DNA from: Toxorhynchites rutilus septentrionalis
Taxonomy: Eukaryota > Arthropoda > Insecta > Diptera > Culicidae
Direction of reading: 5' to 3'
DNA: 64,000 bases
Assembly (NCBI RefSeq): GCF_029784135.1
Contig: NC_073745.1
Coordinates: 315,384,787 to 315,448,786, forward strand
Positions 43,818 through 55,027 of the stretch are shown here, one piece after another (position 1 is the stretch's first letter; every line of letters starts with the position of its first letter). Position numbers and translations under genes: made by a program. The notes below the pieces were generated by a model, which was not told where the DNA came from, made no database searches, and was given only the letters and a program-made list of their open reading frames with translations.

Positions 43818-44393
43818 CTGCGTGAGAATTTTATATGTTGATTGAAATTGACAAAACTATTATTATTTATTAGTTCTTACCTGTTTCCTTAATCGTTCCA
43901 CCTCGTGCCAAGTTTCCTCGTCATCCACGGCGAAGACGAGTATGAAAGCTCCACTGGTTTTGATGGACAACTCTCTCATCGCAGGGAACTGATATGATCC
44001 GGAGGTGTCCAGAATGTCCAGTGTAAGACATGATCCATCCGGCAGCTCGTACTCCCCTCGGTGCATCTCCTCGATGGTTTGCTTGTACCGGGATAGATAC
44101 TTTTCGTACAAAAACTGTGAAATGATGGACGATTTGCCCACTCTGGCCGCCCCCATCATTGTGACTCGGTGGCGTTCTTTCCGCGGTGTAACGGGCTCAC
44201 AATCGCTGGCGCCCTTCGAGGACCCATTACTGACGAGCGACGGAATGCGCAGCCTGTGGCATGTTCCCGGCATTGTTGGTGTGGGAGTAGAACGTGGTGT
44301 CGTTGTGGAGAGATGCGATGGAATTTTTAGCGCCACCGATTTGGTAGCGCCTCGATGTGGTTTCTCACGCGGCTTCTCGCTACTGCGGAATGT
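43488..44393 (-). CDS. Ras-like small GTPase with CaaX box, two exons
   Basis: This is a signalling GTPase of the Ras superfamily, closest in feel to the Rhes/Dexras (RASD)-like branch. Exons are 44393-43881 and 43817-43488, and the 63-base intron has GTAAG and CGCAG borders. From ATG 44273 the protein is 240 residues: P-loop GAARVGKS (41-48), effector-region Thr66 (KQTIEE), switch II DTSG (89-92, rather than DTAG), NKCD (147-150) and SAK (179-181). The tail is basic, ending KRHSCSVQ with a CaaX motif, so prenylation and membrane anchoring are predicted. The exon opens after a strong acceptor (TGCTCCCTTCCAG), and its frame is open above ATG 44273, so an upstream coding exon may add residues. 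Confidence 0.9.
43881..44393 (-). CDS. Ras-like GTPase, upstream exon
   Basis: The acceptor pyrimidine tract lies at about 44394-44420. The frame is open through the acceptor. It encodes the N-terminal extension and the GTPase domain to RLRKQ. The donor GTAAG occupies 43880-43876. Confidence 0.85.
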
Positions 44394-46242
44394 CTGGAAG
44401 GGAGCAAGCAAACAAACAAAAAATGAAAAAAAACTGGAAATGGCTGAGAAATGGAATTCCCGGAAATGGGCGTCCAAGTGGTGGGTGTACGCAACGCCGT
44501 AAGACGCATCTGACTGGTGCTATTTTCAGAAAAATGGGCGTCGGATAGATTTCCGTGGAAATTGTTCGACTCGAAAATGCTTAATACACGTGATGTGATT
44601 TGATACAACGTGGTTTGTAGGGCTTGCCGAAGATATGCATAGGAAGAACCCATACTTTCGCACAAATAGCACATGTGTTATATGATTTCCATTATGCGTT
44701 GAAAGCATTGATACCAGACGATGGCAGTTTATTCATCACGTTTAATCGAAAGAGACAGTGAAATAAATTGGGTTGAGCACGAAAGCGCAATACCTGGGGA
44801 GCGAGGATCAATGAAAAGCGAAACGGATTGGAATTGAATGAGCCTTTGCTCACAATCCCAGAAGGGAATAAAAATGATCAATAAATCCGATAAAAAAACA
44901 TCCAAGTTAATGTTCCTTGCATTCGAGATGATTGCTTCGCATCCCATCATTTCCAAATCAAACAACTGTGAACACCTTCGTTCCAGCAGCGAATTGGCGT
45001 AAGCCATCCTCCCCAATGGGCGGGAAGCAGGGATACAAAGCTGGAAACTCATTAAATAACAACTTTTATAGGTCAGCAGTATCTCAACCGATGTCCTCGA
45101 ACGCAACCAGTTGGGAATATTCCAAGTAGGGACACATCAATGGTCACAACCGACCGGCACCAAGTAGTTAACTTTGCAGAACTTTCAAGCGGTGTCGAAC
45201 ATTTCAGGCCAACGCACCGACGTTAAATGCAGCCCCACTCATTACATTTTTATCACCTTTATTTACTTTGTCATCAGTGGACTTAAAGTGAGATCAACAT
45301 TGTGACACGGTCGTTATGCAGTTTGTAATCAACGTGCGGAATGGATGCTATCACAATATGGTAGGGATGTGGTGATGGTATTTTTTCGGTCGCATTTCAT
45401 GCGAATAATCAATAACGCGCTTTGATGTTCTTTTTCATTATCGGTTGGGAATTAAAAATGGTCAATAGATTACTAGAATGTGATGACGTATTAAACCAAG
45501 CGAATATAAATTTCTCTTTGATACGTAGATAATTGTGAGCCACAGTATGGTCAATAGTGTTAAGCTCATACAATGAATTACAAAGATTGTATGCATGCTT
45601 TTCATTTGCAATTCGCAATACATGTCCAATGATGCTTCTGTAAAGTTGTTAATCAGTTTTTTATTCCTAATTCATTTCCATACAAAAACACATACAAAAC
45701 AAAAACAAAAAACTATCCGCATATTTTCTGCACCTCCATCGAAAAAAAAAAATTAAAGATATTTGTGCTAAACGTGAATTACGGAAGATGTTGTTATGTG
45801 AAATTTGCAGTTCTGCTAGTTCATTCTATACCATCAGAACGGATCAAAAATCACATCGCATCACATTTAAATTGCGTCACATCATAAGGGAAATGGCGCT
45901 TACACCATTCCGTTTTCAAGGGGACATTTTTTCACACTTCTGTAAAACTTCGCAGTCGTTTGAAAGGATTTGGTATTCTTTATCGATTTATAACATAAAA
46001 AGTAAAATGTAAATTTTGACGCTTGCGTCACTTTGCGAGATCACGGTAGTGTAGCAGATACTATACCCGAGATATCGAAAAAATAAGATGAAAAATTGCA
46101 AAAATATGCATTTTTTGTTTTTTCGAAAAAACGAATTCAATTTTTTTTATCATAATAACAAAATAAGTTATAAGTATATCATATTCTTATAAACGTTATT
46201 GATTGGGTTTCCCGGAAAACTTATGGTTAAGTGGCTTTATGG
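44394..46242. other. Upstream/intron DNA of the Ras-like gene, nothing else recognised
   Basis: Should contain an upstream exon or the promoter of the minus-strand GTPase. I could not identify either. ORFs here are short and lack domains. Confidence 0.4.
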
Positions 46243-46867
46243 ACGGTGTTCAGTCAGACCGGACTAATTAACATTATGATTATGATTTCGAGTAAATCGA
46301 ACTCCAAGTTAGAAGCCATTTAGTTTTAGTAGATTTCAATCATTCTTCCCAATTCTTTTGACTTAGAACTACGTCTTTCAGGAAGGTTTCCAAATCAGTT
46401 AACGTTAATAACTGATACGTGAGATCTCAAAAAAATAACCGAAATCACCTTTCCGATTTCGAATTTCGACTATTCGAAGACGAAAAGGATAAAAAACGCG
46501 CTTTATTTCAAGGAATTCAATTGGTATACTGTCTTTATTTCATTTTTGGTTGGTTTTTATACCACATTTGAACAATTGCTTCATCAGTTGATATGTGATG
46601 AAGAGACAAAAAATAATCCTTTGTCAACTGAAGAATTCAATATGCAAATTGTTTGGTGACAATCAATTATGTTGTTTGGAGCGCGTGTTATAGGGATGTC
46701 CTTGCTTTTTGCGCCAACAATAACAATATTCACAGCGAACGAATTCTGATAATTTGCATACCAATCGAATTGGGAATTCTCTAAGATTTGTATTTGTTTT
46801 ATAGACTTGTTTCTCTATAATACATTCGTTTCTGCCCGTTTTCAACTTATTTGGTATAAATAAGCCA

Positions 46868-47740
46868 TCCACGATTTGAAATCAGTGGTTTGGTGGACAT
46901 TGGAGCAACATCGTTGCCGGCGAGCATCGAGCGCAAAGGGATTGTCTTTCTTAAGACAGGTGATGGAGGAGTATGGAGTACAGTTTCTTTCCACAAGGAC
47001 CTTTTTCAGGGTTGGAGGCGACGAGCGGACATTATTCATGCCCAATGTTGATTCCACACACACAGTTCGATACAAGAATGGAATATATTGAGAATCTTCA
47101 GGGCAATTTTGTTCTCATGCACTACACAGCCTCGAAGAAATGGATGCCCTCTGTATCAAAGTGTGCTACGTCAAAGAAGGTGCCAGCATCATACGAAGAA
47201 TTTTTGTGCTAGTGCGGATATGGAAGAGTATCCAGAATTTTGAAACATACACTGTATTTATTTAAATACAACGCATATTTCATGGAAGTATACTTCCAAA
47301 ACCCAGTAAGAAAAACATACTGTTGCATGTTGTGGGTTGCGCAGTTCAATTGTTAAGTGAGGACGGAACCAAACAAAACGAAAAGTGCTATCGACGACTC
47401 TTTCCATCAGTTATTTATTGTAGAAAAACCAAAAGATGCTGACATACGCGTGATACACGAATCAAATGGATCATTCGTTATACGGGCAATGAGAGAGGAA
47501 AGGAACTCGATGGTAAATATTTCTATTCGCGAAGGTCAGTGCAAATAATTGTTGAATGGAATAAGGGTTTGCTATGAAGTATGTTGTACTCAGAGAACAA
47601 ACAGTGTTTTATCAGACAAGGTACCGGTACGAACCGACAAATATATGGAGCGAGAAGGTAAATTCGCGTTGACAACATTGAGCTTTCTATCACGAGTTTG
47701 GAAAGCAACAAAGACTATAATGGATTTTCAGGTTGAATGA
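46868..47740 (+). pseudogene. Decayed coding sequence, family not recognised
   Basis: Overlapping frames carry protein-like stretches. One is FEISGLVDIGATSLPASIER, reminiscent of, but not proving, a retroviral-type aspartic protease. Others are VQFLSTRTFFRVGGDERTLF, ENLQGNFVLMHYTASKKWMP and, at 47357-47740, a frame interrupted by a single TAA (47546-47548). The pieces suggest a once-coding region with several frameshifts inside the inverted-repeat unit. I cannot assign a function. Confidence 0.3.
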
Positions 47741-48093
47741 ATACACTTTTAAGATTTAATATGTAAATTCACAGTGTCGACGTCTTGTAGCAATATCCAT
47801 AAGGAAAGGCATGTTATCCTCTATCAGTTAACCAGGCCCGAAGGCAGTTTTAATTTGTTCAAATTTCAAGTGAAAATTTGAACTATTGAAGTAGTAAAAA
47901 TAACTAAATAACTAAAAAGTTTTTTCAAACATTTCGATGCATTCTAAAATAATATCCGAAGTCATAAACAATCGAATTGAATAATACGTTTCTGTAGTTC
48001 TACGTCGAAAATACGGTCGTGTCATAGATACAACCCCTTACATTTTTTCTACAACTCTCAGTTACTCTTTAACATAGTCGGGTAATTGTATTA

Positions 48094-48420
48094 CAGGTCG
48101 GATTCGATTATCCGGAGTATTGTTTTTCACTCCGGATAATCGAATCCTCCGGATAATCGAATCCTCCGGATAATCGAATCATAAAAAACGAATTTTCTTA
48201 CCTAACTTTCTTAGGAATATTTTGAAGATGTACTGTATTCTATTTGACAAACCATTTCATTTGGTACCAATGTTGAGGGAATTGCAAAAAAATACCTAGT
48301 CGACCATTTTGTGGCGGGTACCTTTTCGAACTTATGTTGTTAATAATGTAGTGTATTCTCCAAGTCAAGCCATTCAGCCATTTTTTTGCGGCGACCAAAT
48401 TATTAATTATTTGAAATTTC
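48094..48420 (+). repeat. Pogo-like end with triplicated CGGATAATCGA and foldback-complex repeats
   Basis: It starts CAGGTCGGATTCGATTATCC. It has three near-tandem copies of ATCCTCCGGATAATCGAATC-type sequence (48127-48180), then CCATTTCATTTGGTACCAAT and CCATTTTGTGGCGGG, as in the complex at 4569-7888. It is a second, shorter family member. Confidence 0.55.
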
Positions 48421-48511
48421 CAATCTAAAAAAAGAAAAATCAAAATTAAAATACTCCTCCTTTATTCGATAACACATTACACAATTACACATTATATAAA
48501 TTGTGTTTTTC

Positions 48512-48532
48512 AATATATATATATATATATAA
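48512..48532 (+). repeat. (TA)n microsatellite
   Basis: About nine TA dinucleotides. Confidence 0.85.
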
Positions 48533-48823
48533 TAATTCTGTGTGCATTGCAGGACAAGAATCTTCTGATGCGAAGAAATATAACATTTCATTTGAAATTT
48601 CTTCAATTTTCTGGTTGTCAGGAAAACGTTGTGGTATGTACTTGGTCCACTTTGACTGCATACTATAATCTGTTTTTGTCGATCAGTCAAAATAAATTTA
48701 AGCCATAAAGCTGGCTAATGCAACATTGGTGTGATAAAAGTAGAATGTAGGTTAAGAAATTCTTGATTGTTTGCCACTATTTACTCATTTTTTCTTAATT
48801 TGTCCGGTCTGACTGAACACCGT

Positions 48824-50245
48824 TCAGAAGATAATAAAAAGATAAAGCATAAGAAAAAGAAGAAAATAAGTTTAAAAATAATAATTCCAACTTTGTTGGT
48901 CCGCCTCTTTTTACTCCCAGGAGCTCCCGGGACGGGTCTTGTTTTTTTTCAAGTTTAAGGTTATACTAAAACAATTTCTGAGGAGTATTGCTGCGACGAC
49001 CTGCGACAAGCCGATTTGGAGCGTTTTGAAAAATGGTTTGTCCTTATAGAAAATATACAAAAACCAAAAACGTTTTCAACAATCATACATGACAATAAAG
49101 TTTTTTTTATCCTTTATTTTCTTTCTATTTCTTTCTGGCAGAAACTTGTCATCTGTGACAATTCCTGTATATTACACGACCAACTTATTAAAAGGGGGAT
49201 ATCTTTTTTAGTTGGAATGAAAATATAATTTTATGAAAAACATTTGCCAGGCTTTGATAGAGAATCGAGGCACCTTCCTTCATAGGCTGCAATTTCCCAA
49301 TTTAATCAGAAATTTGGAGAGAAGTGCTCCAGTTCCGAGCATTTGATAGTTCGGAATTTTTACAGTAATATCATAGGCTTAGTTTCGATTACATATAATT
49401 TTTTTTTCAACAATTAAATATGAAAAAGAAATCAAATGTTCAACATTCGAAATAAAAAATTAAAAAAACTTAGATTATATCGAATGTGCATTTTGTAATG
49501 TAATGCTGTTTAATTATAATTAAGATGCGAAGCATCTAATCTAAGGTCTAATATTTGGTGATAAGGAACAAAACTGCCAATTGTAATAAAAATGTGAGCA
49601 TCACTATATTCCATGCCAAACCAATATATTGATTCTCAGATTTTTGTGAAAAGTGATAATTTTGTTTGCATTAAACCCGAATACTATTTCTATTCTAGGG
49701 TGGTCCGAAAAATATTTTTCCCTATTTTTTAAAAATAACTTTTTCCCAAAATTCATAGCTTTCGAAATACTGAACCGATTCAAATGATCTTCATATCAAA
49801 TTGAAGCCAATGAGTCTAGTCTTTTTATTTTCGTTATTTTTTCCAGTACAAAGATCGATTTGTGTTTTGGGTGTCTGGAAAAATGCGTCCTTATTTTGTT
49901 TTGAAGATGTCTTGTGTTTATGTTCGTAAGAGAAAACACGGCAGAGCTGTACTGATATTCAGCTGAAAAGAGCCAGAATCAATGGTGAGAAGGACATATC
50001 AACGAAAAAGAGAGAGTGTCGGTCTTACCTCGATTTCCCCTAAATGTTTTTATGCTTTAACCTTTTACGGTAGCATGTCTACTCTCAGCCACCACAGTAA
50101 GAAATCATACTAAATAGTTCATCCACCCATATGTAATAGTTTACATTTGTTCTAGGAGAATTTTAATGTCTAGTGAATTTGTTCACGAATCAATATGCAG
50201 TGTCTATGGATATTACATAGTGGTACTCGGTGCAAACAAAAAATA
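48824..50245. other. AT-rich DNA without a supported gene
   Basis: No ORF with domains. AGGGTGGTCCGAAAAATATT at 49697 looks like a transposon end of unknown type, but no partner was found. Confidence 0.45.
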
Positions 50246-50945
50246 TTGGGTTGGGGAAAAAGAAATGGCGTATATTGTCAATATATGGCAACACTTAAAC
50301 ATATCTTGTGTTGTACTTATCGCATCGGGCTATTTAAAGACGACAATCTGTGCTACAAGTGTCGTTTTAACAGTGTTGTGATTGTCCTTTTCAGTCTCAA
50401 GTTATAGCGCGTCAAAGATGGAGTCCACCAAGCAAGAAATTCGCCATATTTTACGTTTTTACTACCTGCGAGGTAAAACTGCAACGAAGGCTGCCGAAAA
50501 AAATCGTGTAGTTTATGGACCCGATACTGTAACGATTCGCACAGCACAGCGTTGGTTTGATCGATTTCGTTCTGGTGTAGTGGCTGTCGAAGATACACCC
50601 CGTACTTGTAGGCCGATTGTCGTGGAAACCGATAAAATCGTTGAAATCATTCAAGTAGACCGGCATGTGAGCACTCGCTCGATTGGCCAGGAACAGGGTA
50701 TAGACCATAAAACCGTTTGGAACCATTTGCAGAAGATTGGATTCCTAAAAAAGCTGGATGAATGTGTGCCACTCGAGTTGACACAAAAAAATCTATTACA
50801 CCGAATCAACGCCTGCGATGCACTGCTGAAACGGAACGAACTCACCCATTTTTGAAGAAGATGGTGACTGGTGATGAAAAGTGGATCACGTACGACAACC
50901 TAAAGCGAAAAAAGTCGTGGTCGAAGTGCAGTGAGCCGGTCCAAA

Positions 50946-50982
<37 letters not shown>

Positions 50983-51125
50983 TTAAGGCTCAAAAGGTAA
51001 CTACTCATCTCAAAGCCGTGTTTTCATGTTACAAACTTAAATCAATATTCGCCAAGTACTACAAATTTAAAGGCGTAAGGAAGAACTTAAAACTCTAACG
51101 ATTTACAAAAAAAAAAAAAAAATTT

Positions 51126-54100
51126 TTACAAACTACATACAAATACACGCATAACATTTTTATAAACAAATCTTGGCCGTTTTATAGAGGAATTGATGAT
51201 CTTCATTGACTCAATATCTTTGAGTCCCAGTATATCTCGAATAGGCATTTTGTCTCTGTGTTGGCTCATAAGTTCGGCTCGATGTTGTTCGTATAACTCA
51301 CAATCCCAAATTACGTGATCTGTGTCCTCGTAGTCTTTTCCGCAAGGGCACATGTTGCTTTCGGAGAGATTTATCCTATAAAGATGAGAGTTTAGACAAT
51401 AGTGATTTACTGTGATACGAGTCATATTGCGTATGAATGTTCTGTCCACATTTAGGAGGTGAAACCAGGGATTTCTGTTAACTCTAGGCAATATGCTGAA
51501 ACAATGTCGGCCCAATGTATCTTCATCCCACATTTGTTGCCATTGAGCATTAGCCATTCTAGCTATTTCCGGAAAGAACTCAGGTGCTTCTACTTCTCGC
51601 TCAAACATATCACCCTCATTTGCTCCTTTTTTGGCTAAACCATCAGCGATCTCATTCCCAGTGATATGTGAATGAGACGGAACCCAAAGAAATTTCAAAT
51701 CGTATCCTTTGTTCGTTAGCTCATATACAAGTTCTCTTATTTTCAGAACTATGTGATTTGTCTTACTATCAACTTTGATATTACGCAAAGCTGTAAGAGA
51801 ACTGAAACTATCCGAACATATCAAATATTTTCCGGGGGGGTACTTTTGAAGCTGTAGGCACGCAACATATATTGCAATCATTTCTGCGACATAAACTGAA
51901 CAAGGCTGCTTCAATTGATAACAACTCTCATCCCGTAAGCTATACACTCCAAAACCCGTTCTGGCATCAATCAGAGAACCGTCTGTATAAATGATATTTT
52001 GACGTGGGTAGTCAGAGAATTTCTCACCACACAGTGCTGACAAAATCCTTGACGTCATAAAACCAGGATGATTTTTCAACTCTGAATGTAGTGACAGATC
52101 AATGTTCAAGACTAACATTCTTGTGCAGTTATCTAACTCATAGTATCTAGTGAATGTGGTTTTACTGATAGATAGACTGAAGCAATTCCGGTAGGATGCT
52201 AAAAATTTTGATCCTGGATTAACTTCAAACAAGCTGTCCAGTTTATGTATTACATTTGTATCATTTATATGAGCTGTGACCAGGAACCTACAGCTCAACT
52301 CATTAAATCTCATATACAAAGGCAAAACCCCTGCAACCACTTCCAGCGACATATTGTGAGTTGATCCCATGCTTCCAAGACAAATTCTCAAGCATCGGTA
52401 TTGAATCCTTTCCATCTTTAGCATATGAGTTTTCGCAGTTGTCATGAAGTTGTGAGTTGATCCCATGCTTCCAAGACAAATTCTCAAGCATCGGTATTGA
52501 ATCCTTTCCATCTTTAGCATATGAGTTTTCGCAGTTGTCATGAAAACAAAACTACCATATTCAATAATAGAAAGAACGGTAGTCTTATAAAGTGTCAGCA
52601 TTGCACTGGGATGTGCTCCCCACCAAGTGCCCACAATTGATGTCAAGAAGTTTATCCTGCGACTACACTTTCGTACTATATATTGTACATGTATTTTCCA
52701 GGTGCAACGAGTATCAAACCAAATACCTAAATATTTATATGAATACACCCTTTCAATAGAACCACCGCTCATGCAAAAAGATATGTTCCACTGTGTATAC
52801 CTCCTCGTAAATACCATGAACTCCGTTTTCATGGACGAAAATGTCAAACCATTATTTATAGCCCAATTATCTAGATTGGACAAGGAACGCTGCACCGATT
52901 GTTTCAGTAATGTTCTATCTCTATCAGTTGCCCAGAGACAAGCATCATCTGCGAATTGTGACAGTACACAATCTCCTGCGATGCACTTGTCAATATCGGA
53001 CACATAAACATTGTATAGGAAAGGACTAAGTGTTGACCCCTGGGCTAGTCCAAAATTGCTAGTTCTGTGGCACATCTCCTGATTATTAACATAAAAATAC
53101 ATAATTTTTGTTGACAGCAAGGTGAACAAAAAAGTGGTCAGTAATTGAGGTACACCATAGTCTTGTAATTTTATGCATAGTTTATCAATTAATACGTTAT
53201 CGTAGGCACCTTGCACGTCTATGAACACAGCTACTAGCTCTTTCTTGAGTTCAAACGCTTTTTGAATATCAGTTGCCAAAAGAGCAAGGCAGTCTCTAGT
53301 ACTCCTTCCTTGACGAAAGCCGTACTGTGTGTTGGAAAGAATGTGATTCTTCTCAGCCCATGTTTGCAACCTATTAAGCATCATCTTCTCCAGAGTCTTC
53401 CTCGGACAACTAATGAGACTAATTGGTCGATAAGAATCAATATGTTCAGAATCCTTTCCAGGTTTCAAGATTGATACCACTTTGACATCTCTCCAACAGT
53501 TGGGAATTTGATTACAAAGAACTATGTTGTTGAAAATTTGAATTAAAATCTCCTTAGCTGTAGCAGGCAGATTTTTCAGAAGATCGAACTTTATGTTATC
53601 TAATCCTGGAGCAGTATTCGAGCAGTCCGATAGAGCTATCTCCATTTCCAAAAGTGTGAACTTATCTCCAAGTGACAAAGCAGAATTCGGTCGATTAGTG
53701 AAATTTGGAAAACAATTTTGTACGAAAGCCGGGCAAATCTTATCAGCGAAGCCATGTATCCACCCATGACTCCGTGCTTCTTTTGTAACATCAGGAACAA
53801 CTATGTTTCGCAGTCTCCTAGCTAAAGTCCACAGTGTTTTCAAGGAAGTGCTTCTATCGAAAGTACCCACAATGTTCCTCCAATACTCTCTTTTTTTGTC
53901 TTTGAACATTTTTTTTGATTTGAACTCAATTTGTTTGTAACTTAAATAGTTTTCCTTAGTACCATTTTTCCTGAAACGAACGAAGGCATCAGATCGTTCT
54001 TTCTTCATTTTCGAGCAATCAGCATCCCACCATAAGGTCGGTGCCCTCCTGTGACTATTCATACGAAGAGGTTTTGTTTGAGATTCAATAGCTGATTCTT

Positions 54101-54932
54101 TGATATTTATCATTAAATGCTCATACTGATCCAAAAAATTCATTGACCGATCTAACTCTTTCATTCTGCGATCCATCGCAGATGAATATGTATTCCAATT
54201 TATATTTCTACACAGGTCAGTTGGCATTTCTACAAACTCAATATCTATAGATCTATATGTAACTAAAATAGGTACATGATCACTATTCGCTGGATCTGGA
54301 ATGGTTAGCCAAGAGCAATTTAGTGATAATGATGATGAACATAATGACAGATCAATTCGTGAGCTACGAACTGGAGGTGCAGCCACTCTTGTAATTTCAC
54401 CTGTATTAAGCACATTCAAATGAAACTCTTCAATTATATCATACAACAACCGAGCTCGAGAATCGTCTTCGCTTTCACCCCATGCAGTACCATGGGCATT
54501 GAAATCACCCAGAATAAACATAGACTGTGGAATTAATGAGAGCAATTGGCGAAATGAATGTTTGTCAATATAGCTCAATGGTGACACATAAACAGATGCG
54601 ATTGAAAAATGAAATTTTCTAATTTTAACCTGACATGCCACGATTTCAATAGGATGTATTACTGGAAGCGAGATTCGGTGAAATTCAGAATCGGTTGATA
54701 TTCCGATTAGTACTCCACCATAACCATCAACCCTGTCTTGGCGGATGCAGTTGAATCTAGGAATAGAAAATTCTGAACTTGGTTTAAGCCACGTTTCTCC
54801 AATAGTGAACAACTTTGCATCGTGTTCGCACAGAAAACTTTTTAAATTATCCAATTTTGGTGATATACAACGGGAGTTCCACTGAAAAATTGTGAAGCTA
54901 TTTTTAATACGCTTTTCAGTGAATGTCCTCAA
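51126..54932 (-). CDS. I-clade ORF2 polyprotein: endonuclease, reverse transcriptase, RNase H
   Basis: 1268 residues without a stop. The endonuclease has QWNSRCISPK, Glu46 (GETWL), GDFNAHG (142-148) and SDH (217-219). The reverse transcriptase has SYRPIS, YGFRQGRSTRD, FIDVQGAYD, AQGSTLSPFLYN and active-site FADD near residue 660. RNase H, from about residue 985, has YTDGS, AEMIAIYVA, CSDSFSS and SHSHITGNEIAD. The C-terminal zinc motif is CPCGKDYEDTDHVIWDC. Opening at TTG 54932 overlaps the ORF1 stop, as expected for reinitiation. An exact-looking 32-codon tandem duplication (FMTTAKTHMLK... twice) lies after the reverse transcriptase and probably impairs it. Confidence 0.9.
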   Translation of the reverse strand: MRTFTEKRIKNSFTIFQWNSRCISPKLDNLKSFLCEHDAKLFTIGETWLKPSSEFSIPRFNCIRQDRVDGYGGVLIGISTDSEFHRISLPVIHPIEIVACQVKIRKFHFSIASVYVSPLSYIDKHSFRQLLSLIPQSMFILGDFNAHGTAWGESEDDSRARLLYDIIEEFHLNVLNTGEITRVAAPPVRSSRIDLSLCSSSLSLNCSWLTIPDPANSDHVPILVTYRSIDIEFVEMPTDLCRNINWNTYSSAMDRRMKELDRSMNFLDQYEHLMINIKESAIESQTKPLRMNSHRRAPTLWWDADCSKMKKERSDAFVRFRKNGTKENYLSYKQIEFKSKKMFKDKKREYWRNIVGTFDRSTSLKTLWTLARRLRNIVVPDVTKEARSHGWIHGFADKICPAFVQNCFPNFTNRPNSALSLGDKFTLLEMEIALSDCSNTAPGLDNIKFDLLKNLPATAKEILIQIFNNIVLCNQIPNCWRDVKVVSILKPGKDSEHIDSYRPISLISCPRKTLEKMMLNRLQTWAEKNHILSNTQYGFRQGRSTRDCLALLATDIQKAFELKKELVAVFIDVQGAYDNVLIDKLCIKLQDYGVPQLLTTFLFTLLSTKIMYFYVNNQEMCHRTSNFGLAQGSTLSPFLYNVYVSDIDKCIAGDCVLSQFADDACLWATDRDRTLLKQSVQRSLSNLDNWAINNGLTFSSMKTEFMVFTRRYTQWNISFCMSGGSIERVYSYKYLGIWFDTRCTWKIHVQYIVRKCSRRINFLTSIVGTWWGAHPSAMLTLYKTTVLSIIEYGSFVFMTTAKTHMLKMERIQYRCLRICLGSMGSTHNFMTTAKTHMLKMERIQYRCLRICLGSMGSTHNMSLEVVAGVLPLYMRFNELSCRFLVTAHINDTNVIHKLDSLFEVNPGSKFLASYRNCFSLSISKTTFTRYYELDNCTRMLVLNIDLSLHSELKNHPGFMTSRILSALCGEKFSDYPRQNIIYTDGSLIDARTGFGVYSLRDESCYQLKQPCSVYVAEMIAIYVACLQLQKYPPGKYLICSDSFSSLTALRNIKVDSKTNHIVLKIRELVYELTNKGYDLKFLWVPSHSHITGNEIADGLAKKGANEGDMFEREVEAPEFFPEIARMANAQWQQMWDEDTLGRHCFSILPRVNRNPWFHLLNVDRTFIRNMTRITVNHYCLNSHLYRINLSESNMCPCGKDYEDTDHVIWDCELYEQHRAELMSQHRDKMPIRDILGLKDIESMKIINSSIKRPRFVYKNVMRVFVCSL
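52354..52545 (-). repeat. 96-bp tandem duplication within I-clade ORF2
   Basis: The segment starting TTGTGAGTTGATCCCATGC at 52354 recurs at 52450 with the same following sequence through AGTTTTCGCAGTTGTCATGA. The offset is 96 bases, so the frame is kept and 32 residues are duplicated. Confidence 0.9.
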
Positions 54933-55027
54933 TCAGAAAAGCGAGGAGGGGCATTTTCTCAACGATCTTCATCCAGATTTTTTTGAACAGGGGAATCAAA
55001 TTGTGGAGCATCTTCACCCAAGTACCG
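54915..55027 (-). pseudogene. I-clade ORF1 C-terminal remnant
   Basis: About 35 codons (TWVKMLHNLIPLFKKIWMKI then MPLLAFLIEDIH and a stop). They correspond to the hydrophobic C-terminus of ORF1 in the element at 15073-15702. The rest of ORF1 was lost by 5' truncation. Confidence 0.7.

Larger units (their letters stand above)
46243..48823. mobile_element. Unit bounded by a perfect 22-bp inverted repeat, unclassified
   Basis: ACGGTGTTCAGTCAGACCGG (plus AC) at 46243-46264 is exactly inverted at 48802-48823, and the pairing continues imperfectly inward (TAATTAACA versus AAATTAAGA). The 2.58-kb interior holds decayed coding frames (46868-47220 and 47357-47740) and a pogo-like end with ATGG-type repeats (48094-48420). 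No target duplication is evident. It may be a DNA transposon or two independent MITE ends. Confidence 0.4.
50950..55027 (-). mobile_element. I-clade non-LTR retrotransposon, 5' truncated, ORF2 open
   Basis: A minus-strand element with poly-A at its 3' end (T-run at 50950-50979), a 3' UTR, a complete ORF2 and only the last codons of ORF1 (55027-54915). It is flanked by a 13-bp target duplication CGGTCCAAACCAT at 50937-50949 and 55028-55040. The open ORF2 and intact duplication suggest a young insertion. It is a different family from the 15073-19730 element, but has the same domain order. Confidence 0.9.

Noticed and set aside
44327..44674. Minus ORF upstream of the Ras-like gene as its first exon
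   Set aside because: It is in another frame and shows no Ras-like or conserved sequence. The acceptor at 44394 argues against read-through.
49697..49760. AGGGTGGTCCGAAAAATATT as a complete transposon
   Set aside because: Only one end-like sequence was seen, with no inverted partner and no duplication.
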